Shown in pieces: positions 34,601 to 47,425 of a stretch of DNA of 64,000 nt. How positions within the stretch are numbered: the stretch's first letter is position 1; each line of letters begins with the position of its first letter. A program made the position numbers and the translations under genes. Source of the stretch: Gigantopelta aegis (Eukaryota > Mollusca > Gastropoda > Neomphalida > Peltospiridae); NCBI RefSeq assembly GCF_016097555.1, contig NC_054702.1, forward strand, positions 84,996,175 to 85,060,174. Reading direction: 5' to 3'. The notes beneath the pieces are model-generated. The model searched no databases, was not told the origin of the DNA, and saw only the letters and a program-made list of their open reading frames with translations.

Positions 34601-37600
34601 AAATCTTACTTTTTCTCCAATGTAATTTTCTCTTCCCAGTTGTTGAATGATCCTTCTACTTGGACCGACTCTCCTTCACCTTTCCACTCGATTGATGTTG
34701 ACACTTTGGTAACACTCTTTTTTGACTGTCCACACAAATATAACATTTGTTATACATCAGCAATTTATTATATGTTCAGTAAATTTTCAATCTCTATTGT
34801 GCAGTTAGCAACAGTCTTAATACATCTACTCAGAATAAAAATGCATTTAAATATATTAGTTTTCTATGGTGTTCTGCATTAAACTGCGTAAACTTGAAGA
34901 AACAAGTACCTGGTACTCAGGGTTTAGTCTATACTTTAAGCTGTTTTCTCAACAAACTATTAAAGTTGATTTTATTGACTATATTTGAGAATGTTTTTGC
35001 CAAAACGGAAATTAAATTTTTGTATACATTTAAGGTAGAAGACTGCAGTTATTTGTGAATATTCAATTGAGATTTATGACATCAAAAATGCACTTTTGTT
35101 TTAAATATCAAGGAACTTGTTTTTTCTCTCAAGGAATTAAACAAATATCCATGGTCATATTTTATAAACTGGACTCATTTTAAATATACTCTTCAAAAAA
35201 AATGAAACTTCGACATTGATTTTCAAAGTTTAATAAAAGAAACTGGTAGACATGATACAAGCAACCACACATCAAGACGTCATGCGAAAGGGATTACTCT
35301 GTACATGTCCCAAACAGTATCTCTGGGAATTCACCAGAAACATGTACACAGGCATATGTGTGACATAGGGGTGGGCAAAATGTCAGTATCGGTTATGACC
35401 ACCATGAGCCCTGATGACAGCTTGACAACTGCGACGCATGGAAGCAATCAAACATACAACATGTTACGGAATGTTCTGCCACTCATGCTGCAGTGCTGTA
35501 AGAAGTTGCGGAAGTGTCTAGGGTGGTGGATTCCTCCGGCGTACATGCTGATCCAGTGCATCTCATAGATGTTCTATTGGGTTTAAATCCTGCAAATGGG
35601 CAGGCCAAGGTAATGTCTGGACAATGTGGTGCTGCAGAAACTCCTGACTAACAGATGCTGAAACATTCCACCATTGACGTTCATGTGCGGAATGACGTGA
35701 TGCTACACGATTTCGTCTCGATATCTGATGCCCATCAGTGCACCTGCCGCATGCACAAGAGCCATATGACCACCATGGTGGATTCCTGCCCACACCATGA
35801 CACCACCACCACCAAAACGGTAGACTTGTTGCATGCAGTTTGAAGCATAACATTCTCCTTGACATCTACAGACATGTGTGACAGGAAAATGAGACTGATT
35901 TGAGAACAAAACAGTCCTCCATCTGGCACGTGTCCATCTCACCCTCTGCTGGCACCACTGCAGACACTCCGCTGGTCTTCTAGGGAAAATTCCTGCCTCC
36001 CTCAACCGATTATGAACTGTTTGGTCAGAAATTCTGTGTAGTCCAGGGATTTGTGTCACTGTAGTTGTTGCTGTTGTGGTTCGATTTCGAAAATGACACA
36101 CCCGGATGTATCAATCTCGAGTGGCAGTGGTTACTCTGGGACGACCTGACCTTGGCCTGTCATTAACACTTGGAGTGGTGTTGTATTGTGCCAATAAAGC
36201 AGAGATGGTCTGTCTAGAGACGCCAAAGTGCCTTACCACAGCTTGTTGAGTTGCCCCTGCTTGCAATCTCCCAATGGCATTATTGCATTCAGCTGACGTC
36301 AATCTTGGCATTATTGCGTTACCTACAGTATTGTTATGCAGTCTGTTTGAATCACTGCTGATGTGGCCTTTTACGCCCCACCAATAGAGGGTTCAGCATG
36401 CAAAGTTACTGAACTTCATGATGCACGTGCTTCTCTGAGGGTTGCACTTTTGCGTTTCAGTACAAACGTTGACTATGGCTATGTTTATGCGAATCGAACA
36501 TGTTTCTAGTGTTTTTGCATCACCATTCAGTCACTTGATTGTCTTTATGTCTTTGATTCTGTAAAAATAATCTGATAGCATTATTTTTACCAATGTCAAA
36601 TTTCTTTTTTTGAAGAGTATATTTTGAGATATCTTTTTGTATTAATCCATGATAATATGGCCCAAATTCCAAAATGTGTCCCCAAAAGGTATGATTTGTA
36701 ATAGATTTTTGACGAACTTCACATCCATACAAATCACAATCAAGTGGCAGTTGGTAGACATGACAGCCTATGTGAAAATTATCCAAAGTAGCCACCACAA
36801 GCATCCCCATCTCTTAAGAGAAACCCACTGCATAAATATTTAGCTTCACTGCAACTAAACATTTTGCACAACAGACAAATTAACTTTAAAAAAAAAAAAA
36901 TTCCATAGCTTCTTCTAAGCTTAAACACAGAGCACTTACTTTTTGTTCATCAACTTACTGGCCCTTTTCAAATTCAACTAGCCCTCCAATTATCAAATTG
37001 AAATTTAACTGTGCAGCCAAAATCAAAACTAGAATGTTCTTTATTGAATAATAACCATGTGTTCACCGTATATAGTCCATTTGATTCAAAAGGAAACCAA
37101 TGAATTGGCATATAACTTCAAAATTAATCAATTTAAAATTCATATAAAAACATGTTCTTAAGTTTTAAACCCATACCAACTTAAATAAAAAATTTAGAAA
37201 AAAGAAATCCAGTATAAATAAAAATTACCATTAAATTATACAGATTAAATCTTATTTTTAATACAGTGGTGAAAGAAAAAAGTTAGAACAGCCAAGGTAT
37301 GCAAATTGACTTGTATTGTCTCTGAAGTAAAACAATAATGCAGTACAAAGAGAATAAAGGTAGAACTGCGCATGATGTAATATATAACCTGGTGTTGAGG
37401 TGGCAGTCCTCTTTGTGGCATTGCAAGAGATGAAATAAACTTTGTGGCAATGCATGAGTAAAATATTCAGTAAAGGATTTCTTCGGGAATGGCCATCCTA
37501 TAGATGAAGCACGCACATGTGTGCACTTAACTTGGATACTGTAAATGCTGCAGTATAGTAGGTTAATAAAATAAATACTGAAAGAAAAATAAATCTGTAA

Positions 37601-40418
37601 AAACCCCACAAAACAACATTTTACCAAAATATACAATGTACTTAGTTATATTACAAAGCATAAAAACGTACTTACTGTTTATTACAGTAATATTTGAACG
37701 GTCATGTCATCATGTAAGTCTTGGTGTCACTTTAGATCTAATCTGTTCTTATTTCATGCAAATTGCTTAAACTTAAAACAATGCTGACAACGACAATCAA
37801 TTAATTGACCTTTGGAATAAGCCCTGTAGTAATGGAAAATTTCATTGTTATTTTTATATGTGCACATGCACTCACGTTAGTGTGAGTTTAGATTTTGTCC
37901 CAGAAGCTAATTAAATATGACTTTTTACCATAACAATGTACAACAATTGTCAAATAGTAGCTCTACCTGATAATTATGGTGTATCCAGTCCATTCCAATA
38001 AGCCGACCACTTCCAGATTTTAAAAATACATGCAGTGTCTTCAATACATTCGATTCAGTTTCAGTGTCTTTCTTTTTCAACTGGTACTTTACTCGCCAGA
38101 TCCTAAAATTGATGGTCACCCAACGGACTACCTTTGTAAAAATTTTAGTCGCCCACAGCCAATAAACTTCGCCACGGACGACTGCTAACTTTCAACCCTG
38201 AGGTCACAGTGACCTAGTATAGTATGCTACACACCGCCATCCCAAGTTGTTCCTACATGTGAGGTTTGATGGTCCTGTATGCATCTGTATGCAAGATATG
38301 GTCCGGACAAGGATTTCCTGTTACATGCAGTAGACTGTGAAAAGTAGGTCACAATGACCTAGTAATAGTACGCGACACACTGCCATCCCAAGTTGTTCCT
38401 ACATGCGAGGTTTGATGGTTCTGTATGCATCTGCATGCAAGATATGCCAGCAGCCGACAACTGGATGACAACCGTCTTACCCGACTTACTAGAAAAATAC
38501 AGCCCAGACAACATCTACAGTGCTGATGAAACTGGTGTCTATTACAGAGCGCTACCCGATGGCACCATAACAAAAAAATAGGAACCTGTCAGTGGTAGTA
38601 AAATGCAGCTTGAGAGTCAGTGCTGGTAGCCTTTAACATGTCTGGAAGCGAAAGAGTAAGGATCCGAGGTGCTTTAGAGGTGTGAAGAGTTTGTTGGTGG
38701 TGTACAAAAAATAACAAAAGTATGTGGATGACTGGTGACATTTTTAGAGAATGGATAAAAGATTTCAACAAGAACATGGCAATTCAACAAAGAAAGGTGG
38801 TGATGTTAGTAGATAACTGTACTAATTATGGAACAAATGCAATAAACTAACCATGGAAAACGCAAAATGAAGACATTTGGTAACATTTTTCTTTATTTAG
38901 CAAAACATGCTTAACAAAATTAAATGATTGCAATTTTTATTTCAATAAAAAACAAAGCATGTAAGTGAAGCTTTCATTCAATTTGGCCTTGCACATATGA
39001 TCGGTAACCGAGACAGCTTGCTGGTGGCAATCACATGATGTCTGTTAAGAATCCGGGACCTATGAAATATAATATAAAATATAAAAATTGCCTAACCGAC
39101 TAGACCAGCTAACTGAATATATGTTTGCACAGAGGCTATGCAAATACATGGAACCCACTGTACATGTATATGCATGGTCCCTATTAATCATAAGTTGTGC
39201 TGTGAGGCAGGCTTGATTTGTTAGTGGCAGAGGGTACGAAAGCTTAGTGGATACAACGAATTACACATATGTTTTATCCATGCAAGAAAAAGAAGTCTGT
39301 TAACCTAGTAATAGTACGCAACACACCGCCATCCCAAGTTGTTCTTACATGTAAGGTTTGATGGTTCTGTATGCATCTGTATGCAAGATATGGTCCTGAC
39401 AAGGATTTCTTGTTATGTGCAGTAGACTGTATAAAGTAGGTCACAGTGACCTAGTAATAGTACGTGACACAGCGCCATCCTAAGTTGTTCCTACATGTGA
39501 GGTTTGATGGTCCTGTATGCATCTGTATGCAAGATATGGTCTGGACAAGAAAAAGTTAACAGACGGATGGATGGACTGACAATGCTGGGACCTATGAAAT
39601 ATAATATAAAATATAAAAATTGCCTAACCGACTAGTCTGGCTAATTGAATATATGTTTGCACAGAGGCTATGCAAATACATGGAACCCACTGTACATGTA
39701 TATGCATGGTCCCTATTAATCACAAGTTGTGCTGTGAGGCAGGCTTGATTTGTTAGTGGCAGAGGGTACGAAAGCCTAGTGGATACAACGAATTACACAT
39801 ATGTTTTATCCATGCAAGAAAAAACATTCTGTTAAAATTTGTTTTGTTTAACGACACCACTATAGCACATTGATTAATTAATCATCGGCTATTGGATGTA
39901 AAACATTTTGTAATTCTGTCACTTCGTCATCAGAGAAAACCCGTTACATTTTTTTCATTAGCAGCAAGGGATTTTTTTAATGCACTTTCTCAGTCAGGAA
40001 AGTACATACCACAGCCTTTGACCAGTTGTGCTGCAAGGGTTGGAACGAAAAAAAAAACAATCAGTTGAATGGATCCACCAAGGTGGTTTGATCCTGCTAT
40101 GCAATCACCTCAGTTATGCTACTGGGAGACTATTTCTGAAGGTGGAATTAGAGTTTCTAAAAAGACAACACTGACTGGCAAGAGACAACAAAAAAGCACT
40201 AACCTCCTCTTCTGCAGGTTCTGGTTTTTCTTCTGCTACTTCTTCTGTAACAGACGGTTTAGAATTATCTTCTTTTACTGGAGACAGTTGTGCATCCTCG
40301 TTAGCATTCTAAACACAAACCACAAAAACATTAATTCTAATATTCCCATGGTAAACAACTAATGTTCTCTTCTTTTTAAACAGATGAGAAGTCTTTGACA
40401 AGCAGCTTTTAAAGATAT

Positions 40419-40482
<64 letters not shown>

Positions 40483-43400
40483 CCCATACACGTATTCCTT
40501 GAGTACTTCTGAATATATACAATTAATACTTTTCATACTTTATGGCACTATATATAGTGCCATAAACCTCCATAGCCTCTGTGCAAACATATATATTCAA
40601 GTAGCAAAACTAGAGAAGTATAAATTGTATAAATGTACATAAAATACTTTCGTGCTTCTGTTTTTACCCTTAATCGTAAGGCATTGTCTTTACCGTTGAT
40701 TTATTAATAGCAAAGAAAATTAATAACAGTAAATACTTTTATAAATGTATATATAGATATCTATAATGGTTACAATTACAGACATATGTTAGATGAAATG
40801 CTAGACTGGATGATTGTGAAAGTGTCAAATCTCTCTTTTCCATTATTCAACGTGTAGATAACGGTAAAGACAAAAATTATAATAGTAAAAACACATAACA
40901 TGGCATTTGTGCCATCTGCAATATACTTCAGTAATACAATCATGCAAATGGCTTTTAAACACAGATTTACTCAATGAAAATTATATAAAACATGGATTCC
41001 TTATGCTTCCAGGATACTTTATTAAACTAATGTTAAAGACAGATAATAAGTGTTACATTGAAAAGAGTTGTAACAATTAAAAATAACTTGCCTATAAAGA
41101 TACCCAGCTAGTATTCATGTACTTAACATGTTGATTTAAGCTTGACCTAGATGTTACAGTGCCATCTGGTGGATAACTTTCAAACTCATCATTATTTTTG
41201 GTAATTTTTGTAGATAATATATAACGGTAAAGACAATAAAGTGAAAAACAAAAGGTGCAACTTAAAGTTGTATGTAGTGTAGTTTTATTTTAATATTTGA
41301 AATTGAAATTTAGAAAACTTATGTATTTGTGAGTGTTTTACTTACATTGTTCAGTTTAAGTGGACATTTTGGGTATATAATTTGGATTCTAATGCATCTA
41401 AATGGCCAATTATATCCGTGACGATGCTTTTTATGTGCAGTTTATTTACAATATATGCTGTTTTGTGGAAAATATTGGAGCTGCAATGTCTTTACCATTA
41501 TTTGCCCCTTTTTGTGAAAATAGCTCATATAGCTATATCATGTACCGTTACAGATCAAGTTTAACTTCCATGACGATTTACCTATTTTTCAGAGTTATGG
41601 CCCTTGAACTTAGGAGATATGAAAATTTGTTGGGCTCAGTAGGCGACATGTATTGAGTTAGCAGTACTCTCAGAATACATGTTAATCATTGGCTATTGGA
41701 TGTCAAACACTTAGTAATTTTGAAATGTAGTCTTGGTGGAAACCTGTTACATTTTGCCATTAGCAGCAAAGGATATTTTATAACCACTTTCCAATTAACA
41801 GCACAACACATACCATGGGTTTTGATATACCAGTTGTAGGGCATTGGCTTGGACGGGGAAAAAACCTAATTAGTGCATAGGTTCACCGATGGTATTTGAT
41901 CCAACGACTAAGAACCTCAGACAATTACTATTCCGACTGAGCTAGATCCCACACCTTCTCAAGCAATGAAGACAACATAATACATGTACAGTACTTAGTT
42001 GGATTTTTCAGATATACGTGTAGGTCCATACAAATTCACTCAGCATCGATTAGTCCTGTATCATTCAGGCAAATCCACAGTGGGTCACCCAACCATTTAG
42101 TTTCCAGATTAGCTGCCAATGTTGGAAATATTCTATATGTTGTATGTGAAAAATGTATCACTGTATATTGTCTTTCTAAGACATGCAACTTCAATCTTTC
42201 TTGATTTTTGTGATGACTTGTGCAACAAATTTCCATTCAGATTTGTTTGTTACAAACCTACCCAGCAAGAAATCATCAAGGGAAATTAACTGCAGCCCTT
42301 TGAGAATGCTTTGGATCTTGTGCAAAAGTTCTTGGGATTAGAACATTCTCCTATACCCTTGGATTTCTGCTGCTAGGATTAGAATTAACATATTGAGGAA
42401 TCTTATCATCTTCACGACTTGAAAGTTATCCTGGGTGGTGCTGTGACATTATACCTTTATCCATGATTGTATAACAATGTTTTCATTATTTACCAATGGT
42501 TTCATAAAGTGTCAATATTAACAGGATTATCGTTCAGTTTTGACATCAGTTTCTTCTACAGTGAAACCCCACCTAACGACCACCCCGGTATTAAGACCAC
42601 TCTGCTATGAAGACCACTTTTTCAGAGACCGGAATACTTACTTATTATTTTATAGGTAAAACCACCCCTGTATTATGACCACCCTGGTATTACGGATTAC
42701 AACCAGTAATGTCAGTCCCACTGATAATTTTTAGTGCATTTCGATCCCGTCAAAGCAACCATAAATTATGATAGCAAATTTTAGCATTTTTTGTTTACAC
42801 AATTTAAAAGTTACATATCTAATGGTTTCTTTGTTCTCACTGATTGTTATCAAATAACAGGTAATACAGTCAAAGAGTAATCATGTTGGCTTAGTATGTG
42901 GAGTATGTCTAAAATCAAAAAAGGATACCAGTACTTTCAGTTTCCGGAAAACAGTGTCACCTAGTTAATATTAATGAACAATGTAACGCTTGACCCACAA
43001 GCCTGCACACATTCTGATGACAGTGACATGCTAATTAAACACAATTGTAAAATCGGTAAATAGGTAACAAAACAAGTGTGAGTTTGTGTATTTTGAGCGA
43101 GTTGTGTCAAAGTGATGAAAACCAAACATGAATGTCGTAGTTGTACTATCATTGTTTCGATATAATTTTGTATACAACATTGCTATTAGAAATGGGAACT
43201 CCAAAGAAAGGAAAAACACACTGCAAACAAACTTTGAAGCAAAAAGTGAACTTAATAAACGAGATTGCAGGAAAAAAATCCACCTTAAGACATTAGTTCT
43301 TAATTCTATTTTAGTGCTCATTTAATGCATATTCAGTGGATTCCATTGTGTTATGTAAATACAGGGCTTCTAAATTATGTTAGCCCCACTCCCATGGCTA

Positions 43401-46400
43401 GTGATATTCAATGTTGGGCTTGTAAATAAATAGTATTGCCATGCCCGACGGCTAGTAAATTTGTTTTCTCAAATGTTGCAGTTAATTTAAGTCTGTTTTG
43501 TAAATATGAATATCCTTTCCCCACCCCAACCCCCCTATGTTAGTGTTTTTAAGCTCCATCTCCCTGTTTAGGTGACATATCTGATTACTACTGTTATTTA
43601 GTAAAAAAAAATATTAACTTAAAGTATAGTAGGGGCTAGTGAATTTTTAATTGTGGCTAACTAAGTACTGTACATTTTTTAAAATCACTGATCCCATGGC
43701 TAGTGGATTTTATAAAAATTCTAGAAGCCCTGAAATAATTCAAATAAATTATATTTGCAGTCTATTTCTTATGTTATAATTGTATATAATTTGGTTTCAA
43801 CTTAAAATTATAGTAACCCACTAATAAGACCACCCTGCTAATAAGACCATATTTATTAAGTCCCACCGGTGGTCTTAATAGCGGGGTTTCACTGTAATAT
43901 ATATATTTAACTTCCATTCATATGATATCAATTAGCATAAAGGTTTTTAAAAATCTATTTTTAAATTGTCCTGACATCTAGCTACATACAATAAGAGAAA
44001 CTAATGGCATTACAAATCTGAACAAGACAAATTTTATCCAAGATATCACATGGAGCTGGGGAACACACTTGAGTTAATGTGTAACACATTAACTCACGTG
44101 TGTTCCCCAGCTCCGTGTGTACCCCAGCTCCGTGTGTTCCCCAGCTCCGACACCCCTGACTGGGATTTCTCAACATATCTGCACATTTACAATTTTTATA
44201 TTGCTACAATATTCCATTTTTAGACTGTAATGGCTATAACCTATGCTGTAAACTGTTTTGTACAACCCATTGTAACCCATGTTGTTATAACCCGTGTTAT
44301 ACAGGTGTAACCCATGCCTTGCACGGGAAAGTTTGAATGGTGTATGGTGGCCTTACACTGGCCTTTCCCAACACCAGGCCGGATCCAGGGGAGGTGCCGA
44401 GGAGTGCGTCCTTTTGTTAAATATTTCTTAAAATGTAAAACAATGAGCCTCCAATTTTCAATTACGCGCTCACTTTTCCAAATTTCCTGGATCCACACCA
44501 GAACACCATGACACACATGCACATTCAGGATTTTTACATTGTAACAATATTCTATTTTCATACTATTCTTACACACCCGTGTAGGGATCACCGTTGTTTC
44601 CATACGCCATGACCCAGGTAGGCTACGTTCTGTAACAACATAATTTAGTTCATTATATTGTTTACATTTTCATTGTTTCGAGTGAAATAGAATACTACAT
44701 TTGTGTGCGTTTGATAACATTTATCTTACAACTTGTTGTAAGATAAATGGTATCAAATGGAAACTCATGTATTATTCTCTACTTACACCACACTGTTGCC
44801 AATTCTACTCTTTTAGTCAAATCCTTGAAATATTAAAACAGTGCAGACCCGTAGGAGTTGACAATGCCAATTAGTAATCATCTGCCATTTTTGTGACAAA
44901 AACTACAGAACAGTGCTCAACATATCACTTATCTCCAAACAAGATTGCAATGATGCCTCACTATGAGTTTTTCATATTATCTTGCATACTGTAAACTGAC
45001 CTATAAACAATGTCACACAAACAGAAGTGCGTCTAGTCATGTCATAACGAAGATGTCAGCACCCACAGTGAAAATTGTAACTATTATAATTTTGAACGCA
45101 ATTTTTAGCACTATGTATGTGCAGCAGTCGACTGAACACTAGGGGTGTAACGAATACACATGTGTGAATACAATACATATCATAAGTATGTTGGTGACGA
45201 ATATGAATGTGTAGTCACGTCCATCAATACAAAAGTGAGAAAGTTTTATAGAAAGGAAGAATTTCTTTGTTTTTTTAAACTAAAAACTCATTAATTATGG
45301 GTCTATCTATTGTCTAGTCCAGAATCAGATGTCCATATTTTCAGAGGAGAGTGCAGCTCTCTGTGCTGTTACCACATCCTCAGCAATGCTGAACATGTGC
45401 TTGCTTGGCACACTTGTTGCTTGGATGAATAAGAGATGTTTGGCTGTATGGCTTAATGAGGACAAAACACACATGATGTTTCCACAATGCAAGAGTGCAG
45501 TCATTAACCCAGTCTGCCTTAAATCTTGTTCATTCATTCTCGATTATTTGGTTTTTAGTTTTATTTTGCTTTAATCAGCTATTTAAACATTGTATACTGA
45601 AGTTACATTGCATACACTAACAAAATTTGCTTTCCCATGATTCTCACGTTAGGAACGTAACTCATAAGGCTGGTTGAACAAGATTATGCGATGTCCTACA
45701 GGGTTTTTTGACAGAAGCGAAATCAAGGTAAGTGCAGGGTACAAGTCCAATGCATTGAATAAAAAGGATTGGTCTATGTGCTTGGTCTAATACAAAACAG
45801 GTCTAGGCATTATCAAAACAATCTCGGTATTGTATTTTAGTTAGTGTGAATTACAAATATTAACTGTATAGTTAGCATTACATACATTGTACATGTATTT
45901 GTGTATTCGGTTTAGCAAGTGACGAATACGAATGCAACTAAGATACAGATCTCTGTTCATTTCACCGAATATTAGAGTATATCGTTACACCCTTACTGGA
46001 CACCGGTATGGAAGGATCTCTACAAGGTGGAGCTTCGACCAAGTACAAATATGACAGTCGGCAGGGCAAACCAAGAGAGAAGTGATCATAAACATCGAGA
46101 GCTGTTAAAATGGGCTTGCATATTATATTTTATCATCCATTAAAGGCTTTTGTAGGAGATATCGCTGGCACTATAATTTGTGATATCTCCTGGGATATCT
46201 CCGCTCGTGCTGATAAAATATGATATCACAAGACACTCGGGGAGTATCCTCTACATATATAACATGTTGTGTTTAAAAATGCTTTTTGAATGTGACCAAA
46301 TGTAACTAGCTTCTAACAAAGAATGACATCATATTGTAAAAGCCTTGCAAGATTAATGGTACTAATTTTGCATAGAAAAACTGGAATAAATAGGTTTTTA

Positions 46401-47362
46401 CCGATTATTCTTGCTGAATTGCAGAAAACAAAATAACTGGTTATTGCCTTAAAATATTGACCTGATAACCCCTACCTGATAATTTGCAGTGTTATCATGT
46501 CACTAGAAAATGAGTCGTGTGCATGATGGATATTTTCAGGTAGGTAATTTTCTCATTTTTCAAACATCCATTTACAGCAGTATTTGTTGAACTGCATAAA
46601 TAAATATAAAGTTTACACTTTCTGTAACGTCAAACTACCACTTATTTTTCAATTCTCCATTATTTGCTCCCATTCGGAACTAGCCAGCATTTTGAATTAA
46701 ACATTTTGAAACAAAAAAGCAAGTAGCTTCCTGCAAAGAATGTTTACATTGGAACAGCGTCTGACATCACAGTCACTAGCAGCCATTGATGTAGATCTTC
46801 TTTAGGTAACACATAAACTTGAGTTTATTTGCACAGAAAAAGGTACAAAAATTGTAATGTTGTGACACAAAAGACTTTGAAATATAATCAAAGTATTTTA
46901 TTTAAAATTTGAAAACACATAACTTATAGGCTTTTGGGCACCTGCTATTGTCAGACTTCTGGTAGTAGTTTCTACACAATAAAACTAATACTTTCTATAC
47001 CACTTTCAACTGAAACATATTACAAAAATATAACTTGAAAGGGGTTGCATGATAAAAAAAAAAATCAGGTTACTATGTTTTGATATCATGGTTATTTGGC
47101 TCGGTTCGATAACGGTGTAACAGGCTCGCTTGTTATCTAAACCTCGCCAATAACCACAATATCAAATATCCAGAATACCTGATATTCTATATTTATCCTG
47201 CCCAGGTCAACTGGCAAATGCTGCTGGGCAAAGCCTTGCAGCATTAGTCATTCTAACCATCACAGGATAAAGTTGATATCTTAAGACAGTAACCAGTTAC
47301 TCTCTCACTCACTCACTCACTCACTCACTCACTCTCACTCTCTCTCTCACTCTCTCACTCAC

Positions 47363-47425
<63 letters not shown>

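Noticed and set aside
37925-38119. Extra exon of the CBM48 gene (KKKDTETESNVLKTLHVF)
   Set aside because: It has no convincing acceptor and donor in the right phase, and exons on both sides already join in phase 0.
40309-40536. Cys-Val repeat open frame
   Set aside because: Translation of the (CA)n microsatellite.
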